From: Rotaria sordida
Lineage: Eukaryota > Rotifera > Eurotatoria > Philodinida > Philodinidae
Reading direction: 5' to 3'
DNA length: 64,000 nt
Assembly: GCA_905250125.1 (NCBI GenBank)
Contig: CAJNOL010000569.1
Coordinates: forward strand, 1 to 64,000
Of this stretch, positions 12,901-23,240 are shown in pieces. The stretch's first letter is position 1; each line of letters starts with the position of its first letter. The notes under the pieces are model-generated. The model was not told where the DNA came from and did not search any database. It saw only the letters and a program-made list of their open reading frames with translations. The position numbers and the translations under genes are program-made.

Positions 12901-14737
12901 TTTTCTTTTAAGAAAATGTTTATCTTATTGATTAGTATCTGTTCTGAAAGTCAGAGTCTTCTATCATTTAAAATAACAAAATCTCAGAAAACAGACTTCG
13001 GCTAGGAAGGTTTATACAATCGATAGTGGAAAACTAGCAAGACATCATTGTAAAAAGTTTTGAAGGTAAATTTTAACGTCAGAACATTAAGGTCTATTAC
13101 TTCTGAACGTTTGAAACACTTATCTAATATTATTAAAGTCAGTGGAACTTACAGTAAACTTTGCCAGTATTGGTATCAATCAAAGGATTGTCATTGGCTG
13201 AATTCATTTCGATTTCAATTATTTGTGTAATGTCATACATTGTTTCGACTATGGGACCAAGAAATTGTGGACAGCATCGCAAAGAATATCGATCCTGAAC
13301 AAGTGCCTCACCACTACTCTTGGTTAATTTTCCATCGAGTGCATCATAGATCATTGTGGAGCCGTCGATCAGTTCAAGTAAAATGTCTGCTACGTCGATC
13401 TGGAATCGTCATATGCAAAATGCATACAAATTGATATCAATAATTCTCTTAGTTTTCTTTCATTTACTATACTATTTCAAAAATTCACAAGTCTTCTATT
13501 TTGTATTTCTATCAAGATTTGATTACTTGAGCAAAGTGTCTAGTTTTAAGTTGATTTATTTTTCATCGTAATAAAAATTTTGAAAAATATCGTAAATCAA
13601 TGAATAAATCTTTTTCACACTCATATTTCACTAACAGGATAGCAAATACTAAATCTCGTTGTCATGAAAATGCTTTGCATTCAAGTTGATAACTTAATTG
13701 CATAGCTGAGACTTCAAGTAATTATTAATTTTTATCCGTTATCATCGCTGTCGAACAGCAGTATGTTTTAGATGAAGTAAGACGCAAGTTAATGGCTTTT
13801 GAACCGATCAGAATCAGACTTTGAGATGACATTTAAGAAAATATTCAGAACTAGAACAATTCTATCTGGTGAACTAATAATGATTTTCACATACCTGCCC
13901 ATAATGACCTTTAATCTTATGAAGAAATGGATGAAACGGCTGGTTACTGGCAGTAAGTGCTTGCAAAGCCATCGCGTGAACGTGAAGTGTAACAGCCATT
14001 AGTATGTAAAAATCATAGCAAGCATGTGCCGCTGAAGCCGTCATCACGCTAGTTCCGTTTAACATGGCCAGGCCTTCTTTTGCATTATATAATTCAGGTT
14101 TGAGTTCGAGTCGTGCCAATGCTTCAGGTGCACTGATCTTTTCACCTTGAAAATCTACTTGTACAGTTTCATCTACACCAGATATGGCTGCAGCGATATA
14201 CGACATAGGTATGAGATCACCCGATGCTCCTATAGATCCGAATTCAGGTACGAGAGGTGTGACGTCTTTGCGCAAGAAAAGAACAAGTCGCTCGTCCCAC
14301 TGTCGACGGATACCTGAGGCACCAATTAAATGAGCATTGGCTCGCAAAAGCATAGCTCCGCGAATCGATTCTAGTGGCATAATCGAGCCAGCACCAGCTT
14401 TGTGGGCACGAACTAAATTATTTTGTAGTTCAACAGCAAATTCACTTGATACTACACGATTGGCGAGACCTCCGAAGAGTGTTGTCACACCGTAGAGCGG
14501 TAAAGAGGCTTTTACGACATTGTCAATAATATTAACTGATTGTGCCATTCGATTGCATACAACATCGTCGTGGGATAATTCCACTGGATGATGATGACGA
14601 GCAACTTTTACGAAATCTTGTATAGTAAGATTTTCACCACGAATAGTAATCGACTTCCGTGTGATATGTTTGTTCTTTTTGGTTGTTGTTATTTCATTAG
14701 TAAATAAATTTTGGGAGTGATTGTTTGATTTGCTCAT
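9961..14737 (-). CDS. Cyanobacterial-type aromatic amino acid ammonia-lyase (PAL/HAL family, MIO enzyme)
   Basis: Three exons (13895-14737, 13153-13399, 9961-10643) splice in phase to 590 residues; the junctions rebuild HYGQ-IDVADI and KVYCGGNFLG. Members use a self-formed MIO prosthetic group to remove ammonia from Phe, Tyr or His. MIO triad ASG lies at residues 171-173 (GASGDL), catalytic Tyr at 82 (YGVTT), Asn at 227 (NGTSVMT), and the substrate-binding QDRYSLR block and NQNINS are present. Length and long stretches (DNPLID, HLDVQ, PTHAEQ, RPYIW) match the roughly 567-residue Anabaena PAL, not the longer plant and fungal PALs or animal HAL. At the selectivity position the cyanobacterial Phe-Leu pair is replaced by Ala111-His112, so the substrate is uncertain. 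Intron 1 is 495 nt and intron 2 is 2509 nt with a foldback inside. Horizontal acquisition followed by intron gain is inferred. Confidence 0.93.
11920..13121. repeat. 1.2 kb diverged foldback (inverted repeat) in ammonia-lyase intron 2
   Basis: The stretch at about 11920-12420 reappears in reverse complement at about 12600-13121, for example CAGATACTAATCAATAAGAT on one strand and its complement on the other, with a spacer near the centre of about 100-200 nt. The arms are clearly diverged. Both arms contain the same non-coding open frame fragment (FILLISIC), which is a repeat artefact. Its outer edge lies about 30 nt inside the intron from the exon 2 donor. Confidence 0.85.
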
Positions 14738-17206
14738 AATTCTATTTAGAATTTATAATTAGACAGAAATAGATAAATGAATAAACTATCAACAGAAAAC
14801 CCACCAATAAATATCGAAACCTGATTTTCTTTTTGTCTCTTTTTTTTTCTTTCTTTGATCTAGGACGCCCAAGATACTATGATTTTTTTAATTTTAATCC
14901 TTTCGATCGTGACATTCTCTTGCGTTCTGCACGCACACGAAGGAAAATAGCTGAATCTCTATGTCTTGTGTTCTGTTGTCACAATCAGCTGCGTTTGAAA
15001 TCTAGCATCATTATTGATAGTCATAGGAAACGATTTTTCTCGAAACAGTAATTCATAATCTGGTGTTTCACCGTATATATAGAAGTATTTTATAAATAAA
15101 TTTTTCAAGAGAAGTAAAATATCTTTTTGATTATGCTGCATGGCACAGCACTGCATGTAGGTGAGGACACAGGATTGAACCATAAAAGTGCTTCTCTGTT
15201 GAGAAAAATTCAGATGCAAAGGTTTTTTGTATACACGATGAAACACAAGGTTAAGGAAGCCTCTTGAAACACATCGTATGATATCCATCGTCTACGAAGA
15301 CGACAGAACGCTAAATATAACTTTTGCGTTCTGCAGGTTATCTACTAGATCACATGCAAGGCTGAAAGGGTAAACGTGATTTAAAAAGAAATATTGTAGT
15401 TCAAATTAAAACGGCGATCATTAGAATTATGCTGAACTCGATGATACTATATAACATAAACATCTTGCATTTTCTATTGATGATACTCTCCAATTATATT
15501 GTCTTTCAGCATTCGTACATTGATTAGTACTATGCAATAGTGAACATATGCTCTACATTATCTTATTCTGAACATATTTCACCAATTAAACGAGAAAGTA
15601 TATGATATATATTTTCACTCAATTCAGATGAATTAGAAAGACTATCATTTCCATTCGTATTTAAAAAGATTTCTGTATCGATTAAACACAAAATCTTCGT
15701 GTCATGAAGAAGGAGATTCCAGCATTTTTTCTAAATTTAGTTTGAAAAGAAAAAAATCTATAGATTCATTTGTACACGACTATATTTTCGAAGTTTATGA
15801 TCATCGACATGATAGACTTGTGCATATAAAATTTCAAGGAACTGAGTATACAACGAATTTCGTAAGGTTCTTCGCTTCATTTCTGATATCCCCAAAACAG
15901 CTCTAGTATGCTAAAAATATTATAAAGGTCGAATCAATCTTCTTCAGTGATGTAGATAATAAACTTCTAACAGAATCGAATCTTGTTAAGAATTATCAAT
16001 GCGATTACTTTCTCTCTGATCAAATTCAATTCAACTTACTTGCTTTTAGTTTTTGTTCGAGTGAAAGGCGTGAGGGCAACAGACAAGAGATAAAAATAGA
16101 CAGCAAATAAGATTTTAAATGAGTCAAGTGTAGTGAAGGCGAACGGTTGATTTCTTTTTCGTACTATTAAAAGAGACAAATGTATGTAAACATGAGAAAA
16201 TAATCATAGTTGTTATCATTTAGTTGTCTTGAATCACTTTCTATATTTAACTGTCATCTCACGACGAATAAAAAAAATGTATATTTTCTACTTGAATATC
16301 AAACTGCTGTTGTACACCCAAAGGGTGTGAGAAATATATATACACATATATATGGCGTTTTCCATAGTTTTTATAGCGATTATGATAACCACTCGTAGAT
16401 CCTTAGTCTTCAATCCTCATCAACACGCAATGACCTTGTCTGGACAGTATATTTTTATTCACTATTCATAGATGCAATGTTGAAACTTTAATTGAAACAT
16501 ATTCGACACGAAAGAAAAATTAAATCAAGATATTACAGAAATATATGTTTGCATAATATAAATGAAATACAAGGAGTTTAAGTCATTTTTTACACTCTCA
16601 CTATCTCTACCGTCGAAGAATTTGTGAGACAATTGTAAATATATTAATTACACAGAACTTAACGACTATATTTCAATACTACGAATACTTTGAAAATCTC
16701 TAAACGATTCAGATATTTTGGCTGAAAAACTGGGCAAATTAGCTATACAGATTCTTGCCCAAACTACCTCTCTTAGTTGCTCTCCCATCACTCTTTCTTT
16801 CTTCTTTATTATTCTCAATCCGAACATCCAAAACAAAAAAGAAATTAAGCACACAAAGAAAAAGAACATGCATGTGAAAAAAGCATATTGTATTTATTTC
16901 TTTGAACATTCCTTTTCTTCTCTCATGTCAATACATGCCGATGATGTTTTTTCTTCTCTTAGAGAGCGATGAGTCGAAAATACAATGGACGAACAGAGAA
17001 AAGAAAAGAAAGGAAAAAGAAAAGGTTTTCAAATGACTTAAGCAAAGACAAAACAGAACAATACTGAGCATATATCATGACCATTGATTATGACAACCTC
17101 ATTTTGGGTTTCTCATAACTCATTAATTGTGAAAGAATAGTATTTATATGCTATCATCAACTAACACAAGGTCTATTGATCGACAAGCATTAAGGAAGAT
17201 CATATT
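14738..17206. other. Gene-free stretch upstream of the ammonia-lyase
   Basis: This contains the lyase promoter and 5' UTR, then AT-rich sequence without recognisable genes. The minus-strand frame at 14959-15288 (109 codons) has no domain I know and no adjoining exons. A short TATACACATATATAT palindromic run occurs near 16337-16352. Confidence 0.45.
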
Positions 17207-17625
17207 GAATTGTTTTTAAATTATTTACTTTTTCTTCCTATTGTATTTTTATTTATTTTTAAAATTTATGATATTTCGTCAAATGAAGTTGACTTCATCA
17301 GACTACAATGATATGCATATAAAATTTGTGCATCCAACATTATTTTCTATTTTAGTTTCTTTTTACTATTTATTGATAGTGCAACGAACGAAGAAAAAAT
17401 TCAAAAAAAAAAGTGAAACTTCGTCAAGTGTCATCGTCTTGTTCGTTTCACTATCAATAAATAGTAAAAGGAAAGTAAAATAGAAAATAATGTTGGATGC
17501 ACAAATCTTATATGTATACTATTGTATAGTCTGATGAAGTCAAATTCGTTTGACGAAACTTTATAAATTTTAAAAATAAATAAAAATACAATAGGAAGAG
17601 AAAATAAATAATTTAAAAACAACTC
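17207..17625. repeat. Foldback MITE-like palindrome (about 420 bp)
   Basis: Left arm 17207-17390 is repeated inverted at about 17435-17625: GTGCATCCAACATTATTTTC, CTATTTATTGATAGTG and CAGACTACA all have complements in the other arm. The spacer is about 40 nt. The whole element is a near palindrome with no coding capacity. The two opposite-strand open frames inside it are mirror images of each other. Confidence 0.88.
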
Positions 17626-17810
17626 GAAATCTATTGATTGTTAAATTTCTTACTTTTCGACAGAAATAAAATACAGAATAGAAAAATATACTGAACTGAT
17701 TAGGTAAGGTTCAACACATGTAAAACAAACAACAAAAAAACTAATTTTAATCGATTTTATCGGTTTCAATTGCTACGCCTATAAAACACGTTTTTCTTCA
17801 ATCTTAACTT

Positions 17811-18448
17811 CAGTGGCGGATCCAGGATTTTCGAGTATGTTGTATCTCAGTCTCAGAGCATGGGATGCAGATGAAACTTATCGAGGATGATTTTGAAACC
17901 AAATGATGAGTTTCTACCAAAAACATTTTTCGATTGAAGTTTTCGAAAAAAAAACTTATTTTCTAAACTGCCGCCCCCTCCCCCTTATTTTTTTGCTTTT
18001 CATAGTGTGGCTTTTTTTAGAATTTAATAGTAATATACATTGAATATCATCGACAGATTTCAAATTTCTCTTAAAAACATGCATCCGTCCAGCAGTCATA
18101 ACGATTTTAATTATTGACATAAAACGTAAAATTTTTCTCAAAAATTAAAAACATTATAACTCCTGGACGGATGCATTTTTTTAAAAGAAATTTGAAATCT
18201 GTCGATGAAATTCGATGTAGATTACTATTAAATTCTAAAAAATGTCACACTATGAAAAGCAAAAAAAATTAGGGGAGGGACGGGGTCAACACTTTAAAAA
18301 ATGATTTTTTTTTCGCAAACTTCAATCGCAAAAATATTTTGGTAAAAATTCATCATTGGATTCCAATATCATCCTCCATAAGTGTCATCTGAATCCAATG
18401 CCCTGAAACTAAGATACAACATACTCGAAAGTCTTGGATCTGCCACTG
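17811..18448. mobile_element. Full-length palindromic hAT-like MITE (638 bp)
   Basis: The element begins CAGTGGCGGATCCAG and ends with the near-complement CTTGGATCTGCCACTG. It is inverted-repeat almost throughout, with a spacer near 18120-18160. Flanks CTTAACTT (17803-17810) and TTTAATTT (18449-18456) match at 6 of 8 positions, consistent with a decayed 8-bp target duplication as made by hAT transposases. There is no coding capacity. Family assignment rests on the TIR and the 8-bp duplication only. Confidence 0.78.
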
Positions 18449-19654
18449 TTTAATTTAGAAACTTCAATTTTTGATTCTTTTTTTTCTGACTCCTCCCGTC
18501 GACAGATGGTAAATATAGTACTAGGCCTATCTTTCATACACTTCCACATACGACACCACTTGATACTTACCCGTGTAAGCCAAAACCTCGATAAATCAGA
18601 TTAAAATCGATTAAGATTTGATAGATGTGATGCACTATGAGGAGCACCTTATTCACAAAAAGCTTGTTGACTCGAGCGAAAAAAAGCAATGAAGCATAAA
18701 ACAATGACCAGACGAAAGAACAAAACGATTCATTATCGCTTCTTCAGTCACATGTCTTGACTAACATAATACAAGGTTGATTATATTGTCAAAAAAAATG
18801 GGTCAGAACGATCAAGGCTTGCAACACGATCTAACTAAGTTGGATTAGACAAAAGAACACTGACTCATGATGTTGTTTTTTCTTCCAAAATACAGAAAAT
18901 GGAAGGTAGTTAATAATGATTTTTATGAGTTCAATTGAGTTTGATTATTTTGTTTTTAAAGTTAAATCTGAACTTCTTGCTTATTTGTTTCAAGTACTTT
19001 GATGAAAGTCTTTTTGATTGAATTATATGATCGAGATAGATAAATCAGATTTGTTTATAATGTTCTAAAATATTTTATAGAACAACAAAATGCTGTCTAA
19101 TTTGTACAATTTGAGAGATTTTATAAACTTCGCTTTTTTTTTTGTTTCATCAATGGGCATATGAACAAACACAAGAGTATATTTCGACGTACAAAACAAA
19201 ACTTTATACTAAATGTGATACAAATATTTTTCATCAATGCTAGTTTGATAGCTTCAACACAGCGCTAGTAATCGGAAAGACTTTGTATCAATTTGCAGAA
19301 TTTTGCTAAAGAAATTCAATTCGTATAAAGAAAACATATCTTAGCAAAGCAGCTTAAATGGATTCTGGTAATCGATGAAACATCTTACGTTAAGCAAAAA
19401 CGAGATTATTCACTCTTCTGTTACATTGTAACCATTTATGAGTAGTTCTGCATATTATAATCCAGAATAGTATGCATTGAAACCTCACTCTTACTTGTTT
19501 AGAAATGATTTATTTATCATATTTTTATTAGATAATCATAAAATTCCCGTGTAAAAACAAAAAAAAGCTTGATTTTAATTCGATTTTAATGACTTTTAAT
19601 AATCACCACGTTACTATTTTAAGGATCGTAAAAAAACCGAATCTTACTCATGAA
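18449..19654. other. Gene-free stretch between repeat elements
   Basis: No gene, RNA or repeat boundary is recognised. The composition is ordinary AT-rich sequence. Confidence 0.4.
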
Positions 19655-19796
19655 TACCCAGTGAAAAATAATCATGGAAAAAAACGGAAGTAAACGCATT
19701 CAGCAAAACATGAAAAGTTACCTTTCCCATGAAGAACACATTCTATAGTTTGGCGAATGCGTTCATGAGCGACAAGAATAAGTTATACATCTGAAG

Positions 19797-20747
19797 CAGG
19801 AACGGTGCGAAGAGGTCGAAGCAGGAGGGAGGGGTCAGTTCTAAAATCGGAGAAAGTCAAAAATTGTTCTCCAAGCTAAAGTTTTGTCTGAATGAGAGAA
19901 AGGAGCTCTTCACATAAAACGTCATTTTTTTTTGCCATTTGTCGATCCCCAACTCCTGTATGAATCGTTGACTTGGGGGGGGGGGGGGGACAGGGCAGCT
20001 TCAGTAGTCTGGTAGGGACCCTTTAATATATTCGTATATTGAAGTAATCCATATGACATCAATAGTGAAATCGTCTTAACACATCTCTGTCATCATTTAT
20101 TATCTTTTGACTACTCCCTTCTTTCTCCTTAGTGATGACATAACATGTGAGCGGCTCCAAAATTGCATAATATATTTTTCTAAAATCGAATAAAATCGCT
20201 CAAAACTATTCTCGAAACTTGAATTCTCTTTTAATTTAGAAAAAATTTCTAACGAATTTCTCCAAAATGGGAGAAAATTGCCTAATAATTTTCTTCGGAA
20301 TTGGATTTTTTTGCTTTCACAGTAATACATTAAACAATTTTCTATAAGTTCGAACAAAATTCAAGTTTGGAGAACGTTTTTAGGCAATTTTCTATGATTT
20401 CCGAGAAATATTTTGATCAACTTTCTCCAAAATCGGAGAAAATCCAATTTTGGAGAAAGTTATTAAACAGTTTTCTCCAGTTTTTGAAAAATTTTTATAA
20501 TATATTTCTTCAAAATCAGAGAAAAGTGCTTAAAAGTGTTCTTCAAAATAGGATTTTCTTCTACTTTAGAGAAAATTGTCAAGCATATTTTTCCAAAATC
20601 GGAGAAAGTTGCTTAGTAAATTTCCCAAATTCGGAGAAAATTGATCCCTAAAACTTCCAAATTCGGAGAAAGTCTCAGCTAAAATTTTCTGGAGCAGAGG
20701 GGGAGGGGTAATCCCCCATCCTCCCGCCCCCAGTCGCGCCGTCCCTG
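19797..20747. mobile_element. hAT-like non-autonomous element nested in the composite element
   Basis: The ends CAGGAACGGTGCGA (left) and, inverted, CAGGGACGGCGCGA (right) are imperfect terminal repeats with G-rich subterminal sequence. They are flanked by ATCTGAAG (19789-19796) and GTCTGAAG (20748-20755), a 7-of-8 target duplication typical in length for hAT. The interior consists of degenerate copies of a palindromic unit and does not encode a transposase. Confidence 0.75.
20170..20690. repeat. Degenerate tandem array of a palindromic CTCCAAAATCGGAG unit
   Basis: Variants of TTTCTCCAAAATCGGAGAAA, itself a hyphenated palindrome, recur about every 40-60 nt. A second patch with the same unit lies at 19845-19880. 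It fills the interior of the hAT-like element at 19797-20747. Confidence 0.75.
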
Positions 20748-21409
20748 GTCTGAAGAAACACATTCTTTGTCGTTCCACTTTTTTTATGGGATGATTTCTT
20801 TTACGGTTCAAAATCGTTCTTCATCTGAAGAGAAAGCTTTCTGAAACGTTCATTTTTGGCACGGTCAGGAACGGATTCCATAAAAATGAGAATGCTTTCT
20901 TTGATCTTCTCTCAAGAAATACTTGAGAATGGATTCTTTGAACTGATGAACGCGTTCCAGACAATCTAATATCATTCTTAGGAAGAAAAGAAGGCTTTCT
21001 CTATCGTTCTTCTAATTGTCGAATATTTTCTCGTGAATTCAAAAATCAGTTTTAAAAATACAGAACACCTTCTCATTCGTTTTATAACCTACATGAAATT
21101 ATCCCGTTATATTGAGAAAGAATCTTGATTAGCTCCAAATGGATTCGTCAGTGTTCTCAAATATATTAAATTTTTTTCTCATTGTTTTCTGATTAACATC
21201 TGTTATCAATGTTAAGCATTTAGCTGTCGATATTGTGACGGTCTTATTTACAATACATTGACAAAAATAATAAAAATAGACACAAGCAATATGCAACCAT
21301 AAGAAGGATTCTAGAAAAATTCAGAATCATTCGGCCAACGAGTATACAACACTTCTTCTTTTGATGAACTTAACAAGTTTTTCTCACAATTTGTATTGTA
21401 TTGCCCATT

Positions 21410-22600
21410 GAGTTTCATTACATCTTAATAGAAACAATCATTTCTTTTATCTAAGTAGTAAAGAGAGAATTAGTATCCTTTCGGTTATTTTAGATATTAA
21501 TCAAAAAAATCATTTTTTTTTTAAGAATTCCTTTAGTTTTATTCAATCTTAACAAAAATAATCATTTTTTTCATTGGATAGAGATAAATTAGTGTTTCTT
21601 TAATTTTATTTCATCTTAGTAGAAATAGAGTTAGTTTTTCTTTAATCTTTTTTCATCTTAAGAGAAATAGACATGTTTTCCATCCAATAGACATCGCGTT
21701 AGTGTTCTTCTAATTTTCTGCAACGTTAACAGTAATAGTCATTTTTTCATTTAATACAGTTAGAGTTAGTTTTCCTTTATTTATATTATTCGACGAGATA
21801 TAAGAAAATAAACTAATGGTAAAGTATATTAATTCGTCAATGATTTTATTTAGTTTTATTCAAAAACAATAGTGAACCTTTTGACCTATACACTAGGTAA
21901 TTATCAACACAAAATGATAGAAAATGAAAAATATGTACAAAATTGTTCTATTCTTTCCTGACTATTGATAAACATTGCAGTGCGATCGAAAAATTATCTC
22001 CTCCTTTCATTGCAATGTTTATCAATAGTCAGAACAGAATAAAAAAAAACAAAAAAGAACAATTTTGTACATATTTTTCACTTTCTATCATTTTGTGTTG
22101 ATAATTACCTTGTGTATAGGTAAAAAGATTCACTATTGTTTTTGAATAAAACTAAATAAAATGATTGGCGAATTAGTATACTTTGTCATTAGTTTTCTTT
22201 TGCTTTTAATCTTTTGTAATAGAAGTAGTCATTTATTTTATCTAGTAGAGATAGAGTTAGTTTACCTATAGTTTTATTCGATCTTAATACAAATAGTCAT
22301 TTTTTTTTCATTCCATAGAGATAAAGTTAGTGTTTCTTTAGTTTTATTTGATTTTAATCAGAAAAATCATTTCTTTCATCTAGTATAGTTAGAGTTAGTT
22401 TTCCTTTAATTTTATTTCATTCCAATGAAAATAATCATTTTTTTCATCTACTAGAATTAAAGTTAGTTTTTCTTAATTTTCATTCCATCTTATTAAAAAC
22501 AATCATTTTTCCATCTAGTAGAATTAGAGATAGTTTTCCTCTAGTTTTTATTCCATCTTAATAGAAACAGTCAATCTTATTCCGTGGAGTTTAATTATAG
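21410..22600. repeat. Tandem array of an about 60-bp AT-rich unit, split by a palindrome
   Basis: Copies of a unit containing ATCTTAATAGAAATAGTCAT followed by TAGAGATAGAGTTAGTTTTC recur at about 21410-21780 and 22200-22600, in the same orientation on both sides of the palindrome at 21802-22200. Copies are diverged, and I count well over ten. Confidence 0.8.
21802..22200. repeat. Foldback palindrome (about 400 bp) inserted in the tandem array
   Basis: AAGAAAATAAACTAATGGTA at the left end is mirrored by TTAGTTTTCTT at the right end. GACTATTGATAAACATTGCA is mirrored just across a short centre near 21990-22005. The arms are about 190 nt and well conserved, implying a younger insertion than the array around it. 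Confidence 0.85.
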
Positions 22601-22807
22601 AGAGTGATCCATGATTTCCGATTGAGTAGATAGAGAAATATTTTCTCTACTGAAATTGTTTTAGATAAGGATATGCTTCTTAGATAAGGTATATAAATTT
22701 TATTGGTAGATTGAGCAGTGTCCCGGTTTATCTTTTAAGGGTTTCTGTATGGGTATAGAAATCTAATAAATCCTTTCTCACATTCTTTCGTTGAAATATG
22801 CAACTCA

Positions 22808-23050
22808 GATCAGTTTTTCCTATGAGAATCCCCGAGGAGTTCTAAATGCTTGACAAAATCTCCAAGGAACACATGAAAAGCTAGACAAAAAAAAACGAGA
22901 AATCTTTGTAAATTGTCTAAGGCCTGGAGCTTCGTAGATCCTAGGAAATCTACAAAGATTTCTCGTTTTTTGCCTAGGTTTTCAAGTGTTCCTTGGAAGT
23001 TTTGTCAAGCATTTAGAACTCCTCGGGGATTCTCATAGGAAAAGCTGATT
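22808..23050. repeat. Foldback palindrome (about 240 bp)
   Basis: The arms at 22808-22919 and 22946-23050 are close inverted copies, sharing CCTATGAGAATCCCCGAGGA and its complement, and CTACAAAGATTTCTCGTTTT with its near complement. The spacer is about 26 nt. Strong arm identity suggests it could form a long hairpin. Confidence 0.85.
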
Positions 23051-23240
23051 TTGGAGTGCGCTTTTCATCATTTAAAACTACAATGGTCAAGAACACGTTC
23101 CGCGAACGTGAAGGCCCTTTTTTTAAGAAAAGAAAACGGTTCTTAAGGGTGAGAACGCATTCTTGACCGTTCCATTTCGAAACGCATTCGACTTTTTATG
23201 TAGAACGTTTTTTTTTTGATAAATACTTTTCACTGGGTAT

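Larger units (their letters stand above)
19655..23240. mobile_element. 3.6 kb composite non-coding element with TACCCAGTGAAAA terminal repeats
   Basis: The left end (from 19655) and the inverted right end (to 23240) share TACCCAGTGAAAA. Subterminal sequence on both sides repeats GAACGCATTC-type motifs. If TA is the target duplication, as in Tc1/mariner-like elements, the TIR is CCCAGTGAAAA. The interior has no protein-coding frame. It holds a nested hAT-like insertion, tandem arrays and two palindromes listed separately. A non-autonomous satellite-carrying DNA transposon is the best reading. The outer boundaries could also be a coincidental pair of solo ends. Confidence 0.6.

Noticed and set aside
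12037..13005. Two similar small proteins (both containing FILLISIC) on opposite strands
   Set aside because: They are the two arms of one inverted repeat translated on opposite strands, inside an intron.
17241..17622. Pair of related open frames (VHPTLFSILVSFYYLLIV and near copy)
   Set aside because: They are mirror images created by the foldback at 17207-17625.
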